The notes beneath the pieces were generated by a model. The model was not told the DNA's origin. It worked only from the letters and a program-made list of their open reading frames with translations, and did not search any database. From positions 2,976,001-3,040,000 of the forward strand of contig NZ_CP197171.1 of NCBI RefSeq assembly GCF_052055485.1: a stretch of 64,000 nt of DNA. The letters are read 5' to 3'. The first letter of the stretch is position 1. The number at the start of each line of letters is the position of its first letter. Of this stretch, positions 52,641-61,016 are shown one piece after another. The position numbers were made by a program, and so were the translations under genes. Source of the stretch: Amphibacillus sp052055485. GTDB taxonomy: Bacteria > Bacillota > Bacilli > Bacillales > Amphibacillaceae.

Positions 52641-53819
52641 TTAGCGTTCAACCAGCATTGAAATACCAATGCCTCCACCCACACAGAGACTGGCTATACC
52701 TGTCTTTTTGTCGGTCCTTTTCATCTCGTGAAGAAGCGTGACAAGAATGCGTGCCCCGGAAGCACCGATTGGATGTCCAAGTGCGATCCCGCCACCATTT
52801 ACATTGACTTTCTTTGGATCGATATCCAAGTTACGGATAACCGGAAGGCTTTGAGCAGCAAAAGCTTCATTGATTTCAAATAAATCAATCTGATTTAAAT
52901 CAATTTTGGCTTTATCTGCTAATTTATTAATAGCATAGTAAGGACTATAACCCATCAAGTCAGGATCTGTACCGATTTCTGCATAGTGTTTAATCGTTGC
53001 TAAATAGCTGATACCTCGTTCTTCTGCAATAGATTTCTTCATTAAAATTAAAGCGGCCGCACCATCATTTATCCCAGAAGCATTTCCGGCTGTTACCGTA
53101 CCTCCTTCTAGAAAAGGGGTACGGAGTTTTTCTAAATCTTCTATTTTAACTTGTTTTCGAATGTATTCATCTGAATCAAATAGGATGGCTTCACCTGTTT
53201 CTGTTTCAACAGGAACAGGAACAATTTCATCAACAAAACGTTTAGCTTCTTGGGCTTGTTCAGCTTTATGCTGAGATTCCAAGGCAAATCGATCTTGTTC
53301 TTCTCGAGTGATATTATATTTTTTAGCCACATTTTCAGCGGTTATTCCCATATGCTTTTGACTAAAAGCATCGGTTAAACCATCGTTGATCATTGAATCA
53401 ACCAACTGTTTATCATCAATGGTTTTATTCCAGCGATAGTTTGGAATCAGGTGAGGGGCATTGCTCATACTTTCAACACCGCCAACAACCATAATATCAG
53501 CTTCGCCCAACTGAATTTGTTGCGTACCAAGAATAATTGATTTTAAACCAGAGCCACAAACTTCATTAATAGTCATGGCCGGTATCTCATGAGGTACACC
53601 TGAATCAATCAATATTTGCCGGGCGATATTTTGTCCAGTTCCGGCTTGAAGGACATTGCCAAAAATACCTCCGTCAATATCTGTTGGACTAAGGTTAGTT
53701 TGTTTAATTATTTCCTTGACTACATGTGTTCCTAATGCACGTGCTGTTGTATTTTTTAACGAACCGCCGAATTTACCAATGGGTGTGCGCGCAGCACTTG
53801 CGATCACGATATCTTCCAT
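52641..53819 (-). CDS. Acetyl-CoA acetyltransferase (thiolase)
   Basis: A 392-residue thiolase joining two acetyl-CoA into acetoacetyl-CoA. The nucleophile is C88 in NEVCGSGLKS. The C-terminal active-site residues lie in GGGIALGHPIGASGARI and SLCVGGGIG. It is divergent from HMG-CoA synthase, so its likely main role is the first step of the mevalonate pathway (the mvaC/atoB role). Degradative use cannot be excluded. AAAGGAG precedes the ATG. Confidence 0.93.
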   Translation of the reverse strand: MEDIVIASAARTPIGKFGGSLKNTTARALGTHVVKEIIKQTNLSPTDIDGGIFGNVLQAGTGQNIARQILIDSGVPHEIPAMTINEVCGSGLKSIILGTQQIQLGEADIMVVGGVESMSNAPHLIPNYRWNKTIDDKQLVDSMINDGLTDAFSQKHMGITAENVAKKYNITREEQDRFALESQHKAEQAQEAKRFVDEIVPVPVETETGEAILFDSDEYIRKQVKIEDLEKLRTPFLEGGTVTAGNASGINDGAAALILMKKSIAEERGISYLATIKHYAEIGTDPDLMGYSPYYAINKLADKAKIDLNQIDLFEINEAFAAQSLPVIRNLDIDPKKVNVNGGGIALGHPIGASGARILVTLLHEMKRTDKKTGIASLCVGGGIGISMLVER

Positions 53820-53846
53820 GAATAAAAACTCCTTTCTGTTAGTGTG

Positions 53847-53934
53847 TGTTCAAAAAGAGAATAAAAAGGACGTGTCGGTAGTGAGTTGAAGCTTTGCTAT
53901 TCACGATGTGTCATTTTACCAGACTTTTTGAACA
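53847..53934. repeat. 88-base palindromic element between thiolase and mvaS
   Basis: TGTTCAAAAAG (53847-53857) and CTTTTTGAACA (53924-53934) are perfect 11-base inverted ends enclosing 66 bases that include AAAAAGGACGTGTCGGTAGTG. It resembles small non-autonomous hairpin repeats of Bacillaceae genomes. It lies in the divergent promoter region of the two mevalonate genes. The rest of this 327-base spacer is AT-rich and holds no gene. Confidence 0.6.
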
Positions 53935-54146
53935 TCTTCATTTAGGTAGAAGTCACCTTTTAAGTGTATCAGATTTAAGCAGGATAAGCATTTAATAATA
54001 TTATTTTTAGGAAGAAATCGATTAGAATGATTAGTTAATTTAATGCATTCGTGTTAAAGTATTATTAGTAATTAAAATATAGTAATCATTTAATCATTAA
54101 ATTAAAGATTATTACAAAAAGGATTTATAAAAAGGATGTGACCAGG

Positions 54147-55319
54147 TTGAAAATAGGAATTGATAAAATAGGTTTTTATATACCACATATGTATGTCGAT
54201 ACCAAAGATTTAGCTATTGCTCGTGGTGTAGAACCAGATAAATTCACAATCGGAATTGGACAAGAAGAAATGGCAGTGGCACCCAAAACGCAAGATGCTG
54301 TTACGCTAGCTGCGAATGCGGCCTCAAATATATTGAGTAAAGAAGATAAAGAAGCAATTGATTATGTTATTTTTGCAACCGAAACAGGGATCGATCATTC
54401 AAAAGCGGCTGGAGTTTATGTTCACCAACTTCTTGACTTGAATCCATCGGCACGTACGATTGAAGTTAAACAAGCCTGTTATAGTGCAACAGCAGGTATT
54501 CAAATGGCTAAAGGACATATCGCGCTCAATCCAGAGAGTAAAGCGCTTGTCTTAGCTTCAGATATTTCACGTTATGGTTTAAAAACAGGTGGCGAGATAA
54601 CTCAAGGAGCAGGGGCTGTGGCTATGTTGATTTCCTCTGATCCAAAAATAATGACCATTGAAAGCCCAAGTGTTTATAAAACTGAAGATGCAATGGATTT
54701 CTGGCGTCCGCTATATTCAGACACTGCATTCGTTCAAGGTAAATTCTCGGTTATTCAATACATTAAATTCTTTCAAGAGTTATTTTCATCATATCGTGGA
54801 AAAACACAGACAAGCTTAGAGGATTTCGATGCTTTATTATTTCATATGCCTTATACGAAAATGGGTTTAAAAGCATTAAAATCAGTTTTAGAGCATGCAG
54901 ATGAAACAGATCAAGAACGATTGATGACTAACTTTAACATTGGTAAGTATTATAATGCAGTTATCGGTAATATTTACACAGGCTCCTTATACTTAAATCT
55001 AATTTCATTATTAGAGCGAAATACAAATTTAGAAGCAGGAGCAAATATTGGCTTGTTCAGCTATGGCTCTGGTTCTGTTGGAGAATTTTTCACTGGTATC
55101 TTACAACCTAATTACCAGGATTATTTATTGACAAATCAGCATGAACAGATGGTCGAAACACGTGAGAAAGTTTCCGTCAAACGTTATGAAGAGATTTTTA
55201 TGGATACAATCCCAACTGGAGTAGGAGATATTGAACTCGATATTAACAATGATCCTGCACCAATTTGTTTTGCAGGCATTAAGGAGCATATGCGTCAATA
55301 TATAAATAAACAACAATAA
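54147..55319 (+). CDS. mvaS: Hydroxymethylglutaryl-CoA synthase
   Basis: A 390-residue HMG-CoA synthase. With the TTG at 54147 as start, the catalytic residues fall at E79 (ATETGID), C111 (QACYSATAG) and H233 (LLFHMPYTKMG), the same numbers as in the Staphylococcus aureus enzyme. That supports this start over the GTG at 54138, which lies on the AAAGGATG site. The enzyme makes HMG-CoA from acetoacetyl-CoA and acetyl-CoA. It is divergent from the thiolase gene, with HMG-CoA reductase 1.8 kb downstream. Confidence 0.95.
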   Translation: MKIGIDKIGFYIPHMYVDTKDLAIARGVEPDKFTIGIGQEEMAVAPKTQDAVTLAANAASNILSKEDKEAIDYVIFATETGIDHSKAAGVYVHQLLDLNPSARTIEVKQACYSATAGIQMAKGHIALNPESKALVLASDISRYGLKTGGEITQGAGAVAMLISSDPKIMTIESPSVYKTEDAMDFWRPLYSDTAFVQGKFSVIQYIKFFQELFSSYRGKTQTSLEDFDALLFHMPYTKMGLKALKSVLEHADETDQERLMTNFNIGKYYNAVIGNIYTGSLYLNLISLLERNTNLEAGANIGLFSYGSGSVGEFFTGILQPNYQDYLLTNQHEQMVETREKVSVKRYEEIFMDTIPTGVGDIELDINNDPAPICFAGIKEHMRQYINKQQ

Positions 55320-55323
55320 TTAG

Positions 55324-55372
55324 AAACTCGTTAATCTCTGTTGAATAGAATAGGGCGTTAACGAGTTTTTAT
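55324..55372 (+). terminator. Terminator after mvaS
   Basis: AAACTCGTTAA and TTAACGAGTTT form an 11-base stem with a long loop, followed by a T-run. Confidence 0.8.
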
Positions 55373-55425
55373 CACATTTTTAATAATGAAGTTGATTGAT
55401 TTTAATTCAGAAAGGATTTTTAAAA

Positions 55426-55839
55426 TTGAATGATGAAAAAGTGTTCGATGAAGAAATACAGCGTACTAAAAAGAAGGCGAAACGAAGTTGCCTCATTTGG
55501 ATCGGCATTTTTGTTCTCATTCCAATTCTCTTTGTTGTTTACAATATAGCATGGTTTTCTTATCAAGTCATTTTTAAAGAAACTACACTTGAAATAAGCC
55601 ATTCTCCTAATGAGATAAATACGATTGAAGTCGTTGAAAGAGGAGAGTCTTTTTCATTTGGTTTATCAGCAGTAAGAATTAAGTATGGCAGGAAACGTAT
55701 TGACACTCAGATTGGTAATGATGGAGGAACACTTAACGAATTCAATGTATCAGTCAATTGGGAAGATGATTATAACGCAATCGTAACACTATATGGTGAT
55801 GAGCAAGAGCCGGAAATAATTGAAATTAGTTTCAATTAA
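55426..55839 (+). CDS. Membrane-anchored protein of unknown function (DUF5412-like)
   Basis: A 137-residue protein with a cytoplasmic basic N-terminus (RTKKKAKRSC), one membrane helix (about 25-45) and an extracytoplasmic beta-rich domain containing SPNEINTIEVVERGESFSFG-SAVRIKYG. That wording recalls DUF5412, but I am not certain. The TTG at 55426 follows AGAAAGGA by 8 bases. It is followed at 27 bases by a GNAT gene. Confidence 0.65.
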   Translation: MNDEKVFDEEIQRTKKKAKRSCLIWIGIFVLIPILFVVYNIAWFSYQVIFKETTLEISHSPNEINTIEVVERGESFSFGLSAVRIKYGRKRIDTQIGNDGGTLNEFNVSVNWEDDYNAIVTLYGDEQEPEIIEISFN

Positions 55840-55866
55840 TTTTTTATTAGGAAATAAGGTGATTGA

Positions 55867-56331
55867 ATGCAGTTTGAAAAAATTAATCTCAACTTACATA
55901 AGAAAATCGTACTCCAAAATAGAAAGGACTCCTTCCAAGTTAGTTTTGGCGATACGGCAGATTTTGATGCGGATCAAGTTTATTTGGATTGGTTAGCTGA
56001 AAAGATCAGACTTTTCCCCAAGGGCTTTGTTCTCGTTAAAGAAGATGGTAAAGATATCGGGCAATTAGAGCTAACGGTTCGTGAATATCAGGGAAAAGAG
56101 ATAGGATATGTCAATTTGTATTATCTTGTTCCAAATAAACGAGGGGGTGGAAGAGGGGCAGACTTACATCAATATGCGAAACAGTTTTTTAAAAAACATC
56201 AGGTAAATGAATTTCACCTAAGAGTTGCCCCTAGTAATAGTTCGGCAATTAAATTTTATCAAAAAATAGGTATGGAAAAGATAGGTGATGAATTAGGAGG
56301 CAAAGTGCTTAGAATGAGGGGAGAAGTTTAA
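55867..56331 (+). CDS. GNAT family N-acetyltransferase
   Basis: A 154-residue GNAT fold protein. The acetyl-CoA-binding motif region is VNLYYLVPNKRGGGRGADLHQYAKQFF, with NSSAIKFYQKIGM in the last motif. The substrate is unknown. The ATG follows an AAGGTG site. It probably shares a transcript with the preceding membrane protein. Confidence 0.82.
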   Translation: MQFEKINLNLHKKIVLQNRKDSFQVSFGDTADFDADQVYLDWLAEKIRLFPKGFVLVKEDGKDIGQLELTVREYQGKEIGYVNLYYLVPNKRGGGRGADLHQYAKQFFKKHQVNEFHLRVAPSNSSAIKFYQKIGMEKIGDELGGKVLRMRGEV

Positions 56332-56364
56332 AAAGACACATAAGAAAGGTCTTTTTTAAAAATG

Positions 56365-56426
56365 GCAACCAATAGTTGCGACCTAGTTGGTGGGATGCAA
56401 CTAGATTGCATGAGTATGATTGCAAT
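56365..56426. promoter_or_regulatory. Cluster of TTGC/GCAA dyads upstream of the HTH gene
   Basis: Three small dyads lie in tandem: GCAAC/GTTGC (56365-56369, 56375-56379), CTAGTTG/CAACTAG (56383-56389, 56398-56404) and ATTGCA/TGCAAT (56405-56410, 56421-56426). They sit 30-90 bases before the HTH gene and could be its autoregulatory sites. Confidence 0.45.
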
Positions 56427-56454
56427 AAATTCAATTTGAAAGGAGGATTAATTG

Positions 56455-57054
56455 ATGTCTTTAGGAGAAAATATAAAAAAGAAAAGAAAATCATTAAAGT
56501 TCTCTCAAGAATATATTGCTGAACAACTAAATCTAAGTCGACAGGCAATATCAAAATGGGAAACAAATCAATCAGAACCATCTACAAGTAATCTTTTAAA
56601 ACTGGCTAATTTATTCGATTGTGATATTAAAGACATTATTTCTCCAGAAAAGTATTTCAAAGAACAGAAGAGCAAGGAAAATGAGAATGAACAGACTCAA
56701 AGAAATAAAAAAATGCATTTGGCTGCTTTTTTTGGTCGCCTTTTTTTCTTAATGGCTTATTTAGGTAGCCTTGGTGCTTATACGGAACAACCCGATTCAG
56801 CTCCCCTTTGGTTTTGGAAGGTTATATTTTTGATTGCAGTTGGGTCAACTTTTTTCGCAACACGTGATTACTTTCATGAGAAGAAGGGATCGAAAAGAAT
56901 AATTCCAATTGATTTGTTATTTATTGGCTCTTTCTTTTTATATTATATCTTTCCCTTTGAACAAGCCATAAATGCACTATTAACACTCACTTATGGTAGC
57001 ATCTTATTATTAATCTTAAATATCCATTTTTTTATTCCCGTATGGAGAAGATAA
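56455..57054 (+). CDS. XRE-family regulator with C-terminal membrane domain
   Basis: A 199-residue protein. An N-terminal Cro/C1 helix-turn-helix (about 5-60, FSQEYIAEQLNLSRQAISKWETNQSEPS) is followed by a charged linker and three or four membrane helices (about 83-195). Such membrane-bound XRE proteins are common in Firmicutes; their signals are mostly unknown. The ATG at 56455 follows AAAGGAGG. Dyads with TTGC half-sites lie in its promoter region. Confidence 0.82.
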   Translation: MSLGENIKKKRKSLKFSQEYIAEQLNLSRQAISKWETNQSEPSTSNLLKLANLFDCDIKDIISPEKYFKEQKSKENENEQTQRNKKMHLAAFFGRLFFLMAYLGSLGAYTEQPDSAPLWFWKVIFLIAVGSTFFATRDYFHEKKGSKRIIPIDLLFIGSFFLYYIFPFEQAINALLTLTYGSILLLILNIHFFIPVWRR

Positions 57055-57071
57055 GTTCCCCCTAATAAATG

Positions 57072-57108
57072 GCTCCCCCAATCAAATTCTATTTTAATTG
57101 GGGGGAGC
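57072..57108. terminator. GC-rich hairpin between convergent HTH gene and mvaA
   Basis: GCTCCCCCAAT (57072-57082) and ATTGGGGGGAGC (57097-57108, one bulge). The stem is strong, but neither side has a long T-run. It probably ends both transcripts. Confidence 0.6.
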
Positions 57109-57112
57109 ATGA

Positions 57113-58402
57113 TTAGCTACGTAATTTCGCTAAAATTTGTTCGGCTGTTTTTAAGTCCATATGTTCTGCTTTTCTTAATGCTTGGGTAACTTTTTTTACT
57201 TCATCTCCAGTGGCACCGGCATTGATGGCTAGTGACTTTGCATGAAGTGCCATATGCCCTTTTTGGATACCGTCTGTAACAAGTGCACGAATGGCAGCAA
57301 AGTTTTGGGCTAAACCGAGCGATACAATGATGGCTTCTAATCGTTTAGCGTCTGGATAGCCTAGCATTTGATGGGTGAATGTAGCACCTGGATGAATACC
57401 AATTGAACCGCCAACCGTTCCAATCGGTAATGGGATCGTTAATTCACCTATTAAATCACCATTCTCCGCTTTAGTCCACTTCGTTAGTGAACGATATTGA
57501 CCTGAACGTGTAGCATAGGCGTGAGCGCCAGCTTCAATCGCCCTTGAGTCATTGCCTGTTGCAATGACTAAAGCATCGATACCATTCATAATCCCTTTAT
57601 TATTGGTTACCGCTCGATAAGGATCAGCGATGGCAAATTGATTGGCTTCAACGATTCTGTCACGAATTTCAACTCCTGAAAGACCTCTTCTTGCTAAAAC
57701 GTCAACCGGAATGCGGCATCTGGCTGTTGCTAAACATTCTGTCGCATAATTTGATAAAATACCCATCACAGCTTTTGCAGCTGTTAGTGATTCTAAATAT
57801 GGCTTTATCGCTTCAACCATTGTATTGATCATATTTGCTCCCATTGCTTCCAAGGTCTCGACATGTAAATGAACAACTAGAAAAGAAGAAGTATCCTGTT
57901 CTTGATCTCTCTCGATCCAACGAATATTGATACCACAGGCACCACCACCTCGTTTAACAATCGATGGATGGGCTTCATTAGCTATTGTGATGATTTCCTC
58001 TTCAGCAGCTGAAATGGCATGTATTGCTTGCTCTTTATCCTTGATACCCTTTAAAGCAATTTGTCCGATCATCACTCGATCGGTGATCTCCGTTGTAAAA
58101 CCACCAGCCACTGCAATTGTCTTTGCTGCAAAGCTTGCCGCAGCAATTACTGATGGTTCCTCCGTTGCCATAGGAAGCAAATACTCTTTATCATCAATCA
58201 AAAAATGAAGGGCTAACCCTAAAGGTAATTGATAAGTTCCAATCTGATTTTCGATCATATGATTAGCTATCTCTTCAGGTAAAATCAACGATTCTTTAAA
58301 GTCATCAATTGGTCGTTGTTCAAGATATTTTTCAGTCATTAATGCTTCAATTCGTTGATCAATCGTTCTATTGTAGAATTTATCCAGTTTATTTTTCCCC
58401 AC
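57113..58402 (-). CDS. mvaA: Hydroxymethylglutaryl-CoA reductase, class II
   Basis: A 429-residue degradative-type (class II) HMG-CoA reductase as found in Gram-positive cocci. Catalytic groups are visible: Glu in ATEEPSVIAA (81-82), Lys in NNKGIMNGIDA, Asp in GNDSRAIEAG and His in GHMALHAKS. It makes mevalonate. The GTG start follows GAGGAGG. Mevalonate kinase and later genes are not in the window. The genes mvaA, mvaS and thiolase within 6 kb indicate the mevalonate route to isoprenoids. Confidence 0.95.
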   Translation of the reverse strand: MGKNKLDKFYNRTIDQRIEALMTEKYLEQRPIDDFKESLILPEEIANHMIENQIGTYQLPLGLALHFLIDDKEYLLPMATEEPSVIAAASFAAKTIAVAGGFTTEITDRVMIGQIALKGIKDKEQAIHAISAAEEEIITIANEAHPSIVKRGGGACGINIRWIERDQEQDTSSFLVVHLHVETLEAMGANMINTMVEAIKPYLESLTAAKAVMGILSNYATECLATARCRIPVDVLARRGLSGVEIRDRIVEANQFAIADPYRAVTNNKGIMNGIDALVIATGNDSRAIEAGAHAYATRSGQYRSLTKWTKAENGDLIGELTIPLPIGTVGGSIGIHPGATFTHQMLGYPDAKRLEAIIVSLGLAQNFAAIRALVTDGIQKGHMALHAKSLAINAGATGDEVKKVTQALRKAEHMDLKTAEQILAKLRS

Positions 58403-58511
58403 GATGGTCCTCCTCGAAATCTGTCCTTAATTTTACCATTATCAATGGTGAGTTGTTAATATTGTATCATAATCAGTTTTTGGAATCTTTATTTCAAGTA
58501 TGAAAAGAGGA

Positions 58512-58541
58512 TTTAAGTCCAAAATATTCAAAGGACTTAAA
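58512..58541. promoter_or_regulatory. Palindrome just upstream of the MFS gene
   Basis: TTTAAGTCC (58512-58520) and GGACTTAAA (58533-58541) form a perfect 9-base dyad 10 bases before the start codon. It could be an operator or a translational control hairpin. Confidence 0.5.
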
Positions 58542-58550
58542 TGTAGATGA

Positions 58551-59768
58551 ATGGATGATGAAAAGATGAACAAGAAAAGATTAGATTTACTAGCATTAGC
58601 TTCAATTCCTCTAGTGATGACACTAGGGAATTCGATGTTAATCCCTGTTTTACCGATGATTGAAAAAGAAATTGATATTTCTCAATTTCAATCAAGTTTA
58701 ATTATTACAATTTATTCAGTTGTAGCAATTATATTGATACCGATAGCAGGTTATTTATCAGATAAATTGGGTAGAAAAAAAGTAATTATTCCAAGTTTGC
58801 TTATCACAGCCATTGGTGGGGGTGTAGCAGCCTGTGCTTCTTGGCTAATGGATGAGCCTTATTTGTTTATTATGATTGGACGTTTTCTGCAAGGGATAGG
58901 AGCGGCTGGAGCGTTCCCCGTTGTGATCCCGACTGTTAGCGACATGTTTAAAGATGAAGAGGATGTCAGCGCTGGACTAGGTCTTATTGAAACCGCCAAT
59001 ACCTTCGGCAAGGTATTAAGTCCAATTATTGGTGCTTCACTTGCTTTGTTTATTTGGTATTTACCGTTTATTTTTGTCCCAGTTTTCTCAATTATCTCCC
59101 TTATACTTGTGATTTTTTTAGTTAAAGTTCCTAAGCAGGAAGATGAAGAAGAGCAGTCATTTACATTATTTTTAAAACAAATTAAAACCGTTTTTAAACA
59201 AAGTGGACGCTGGTTAGTTGCAATCTTCTTAATTGGCGGAATAAATATGTTCATTCTTTTTGGGTATTTATTTCACTTTTCAAATTTGCTCGAAAAACAA
59301 TATCAAATTGACGGAGTTTACAAAGGTTTTATTTTAGCCATTCCATTATTAGTGCTTTGTGGTGCTTCTTATTTATCCGGTAGGAAAATAGGAGATCATA
59401 AAATATTGATGAAATGGTTGGTTTTTTGCGGTAATATCATAGTAGGCGTTCCTTTATTATTTATCAATGATGATATTCGTTTAATAATGATGACATCACT
59501 CTTGTCGATATCAAGTCTAGGCATTGGCTTATCCCTGCCTTCCTTAGACACATTAATCACTGAAGGGGTGGAAAAGGATATTCGCGGAACAGTCACATCA
59601 TTATATAGCAGCATGCGTTTTTTAGGTGTTGCTGCCGGACCACCAATCGTTGCTATAATAGAAGGGAATATTAGGATGTTATATGTGATTTTAGCGATTT
59701 TAAGTGGGATAGCAGCCGGTATCTCTTTGTTTGCCATTAAACCTCCTAAAAAGAAAAAAAGGAAATGA
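58551..59768 (+). CDS. MFS multidrug-type exporter
   Basis: A 405-residue, 12-helix major facilitator protein. Motif A reads GYLSDKLGRKKVI (about 67-79), and motif C-like GRFLQGIGAAGAFPV follows, typical of the drug/H+ antiporter families. Its substrate is not predictable. A start at the ATG 58566 (MNKKRLDL) is equally plausible; neither has a strong ribosome-binding site. A GNAT gene begins four bases after its stop, suggesting a joint export and modification unit. Confidence 0.85.
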   Translation: MDDEKMNKKRLDLLALASIPLVMTLGNSMLIPVLPMIEKEIDISQFQSSLIITIYSVVAIILIPIAGYLSDKLGRKKVIIPSLLITAIGGGVAACASWLMDEPYLFIMIGRFLQGIGAAGAFPVVIPTVSDMFKDEEDVSAGLGLIETANTFGKVLSPIIGASLALFIWYLPFIFVPVFSIISLILVIFLVKVPKQEDEEEQSFTLFLKQIKTVFKQSGRWLVAIFLIGGINMFILFGYLFHFSNLLEKQYQIDGVYKGFILAIPLLVLCGASYLSGRKIGDHKILMKWLVFCGNIIVGVPLLFINDDIRLIMMTSLLSISSLGIGLSLPSLDTLITEGVEKDIRGTVTSLYSSMRFLGVAAGPPIVAIIEGNIRMLYVILAILSGIAAGISLFAIKPPKKKKRK

Positions 59769-59772
59769 TACA

Positions 59773-60252
59773 ATGACAAATTTGAAACAAATAAAATTAA
59801 AAGTTATTCAGCCAAAAGACCGCTTACCCTACTTAAATTATCTCCTTTTAGCTGATGAAAATGAAGTAGCGGTTAATAAATATTTACATGATGGAGACAT
59901 GTATGCTATTTATTCAAATGATGAAGTAGTTGGCACGTTATTATCTACTTATCAAACCAAACAAATTGTTGAATTAAAAAATATGGCATTAGCTCCCGAA
60001 TATCGTAATAAAGGATTAGGGAGCTTCGTTATCAATGAGATGACTGATTTGTACAAGGTAAAAGGAGTTAAAAAAATCAGGGTAGGAACTGCCAATTCAA
60101 GTATTGGAAATATAGTATTCTATCAGAAAAACGGCTTTAGAATGGACGAAATAAGAAGAGACTTTTTTAAAGATTATCCCGCCCCCATCTATGAAAATGG
60201 AATCAGAGCCTTAGATATGATTATGTTCGAAAAAGATATTACTGATAGTTGA
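59773..60252 (+). CDS. GNAT family N-acetyltransferase
   Basis: A 159-residue GNAT protein with LKNMALAPEYRNKGLGSFVINEM (acetyl-CoA site) and NSSIGNIVFYQKNGF. It resembles proteins of the YvbK type. The ATG at 59773 is used since AAAAGGAAATG lies just upstream; a longer frame runs back into the MFS gene. It is translationally linked to the exporter. Confidence 0.85.
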   Translation: MTNLKQIKLKVIQPKDRLPYLNYLLLADENEVAVNKYLHDGDMYAIYSNDEVVGTLLSTYQTKQIVELKNMALAPEYRNKGLGSFVINEMTDLYKVKGVKKIRVGTANSSIGNIVFYQKNGFRMDEIRRDFFKDYPAPIYENGIRALDMIMFEKDITDS

Positions 60253-60371
60253 CCTCAGGAAAGAAATGCCGAGCTTAATTACAGATCTTTTTTGATCATG
60301 TAGCCTTAAAATGAGGGAAAATTCAAGTATAATAGAAACATTCATATGATTGACTAATAAGGGGTGACGAT

Positions 60372-60902
60372 ATGCAACTTAGACAAGCAACTTCTGAAGA
60401 TACAACAGATATAGCAAAGGTACATGTAGACAGCTGGAAAGCAACATATCAAGGCATCGTTCCAGATAGTTATTTAAATACACTATCCTATCAGCAGCGA
60501 ACAGAGTTATGGAAGAGAAATATTGCAGATCAAGACAATTATATTATTGTAGCCGAAAATAAGGCAGGTCAAATTGTTGGTTTTGTTAGTGCTGGCAAGA
60601 AAGCAGAAAATACGATTGAACATTCAGGAGATCTTACCTCCATATATTTACTTGAGGAATATCAAGGCAGGGGAATAGGTCGGAAATTACTTGCTGAAGC
60701 TCTTCATCATTTTAAGCAGTTAGGTTATAAAAAAGTTTTTGTTGAAGTTCTAGCAGATAATAAGTCGCGTTATTTTTATGAACATTATGGTGCGACAATT
60801 GCAAAAACAGTTCAAATCAATATCAATGGAAAAATATTAAACGAACACATCTATGTATGGAATGATCTTGATAAATTTCACAAGCTAATCGATCACATTT
60901 AA
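60372..60902 (+). CDS. GNAT family N-acetyltransferase
   Basis: A 176-residue GNAT protein with LRQATSEDTTDIAKVHVDSWKATYQGIVPD at the N-terminus (a common amino-acid or small-molecule acetyltransferase start) and DLTSIYLLEEYQGRGIGRKLLAEAL at the cofactor site. The substrate is unknown. The ATG follows AAGGGGTGA. It is a single gene, the third GNAT in 5 kb. Confidence 0.87.
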   Translation: MQLRQATSEDTTDIAKVHVDSWKATYQGIVPDSYLNTLSYQQRTELWKRNIADQDNYIIVAENKAGQIVGFVSAGKKAENTIEHSGDLTSIYLLEEYQGRGIGRKLLAEALHHFKQLGYKKVFVEVLADNKSRYFYEHYGATIAKTVQININGKILNEHIYVWNDLDKFHKLIDHI

Positions 60903-61016
60903 TAAAAATAGCAGAACATGATTGATAGAATAAGTGAATTTTTTTAAAATTTAGTATAAAATAAATAGCAGACAAAATACTTGTTCACTAACTCTTAAAG
61001 GTGGTACAAATCATTC

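Noticed and set aside
58859..59779. Two minus-strand frames of about 130 codons within the MFS gene
   Set aside because: Antisense shadows of a membrane protein gene whose own frame is intact.
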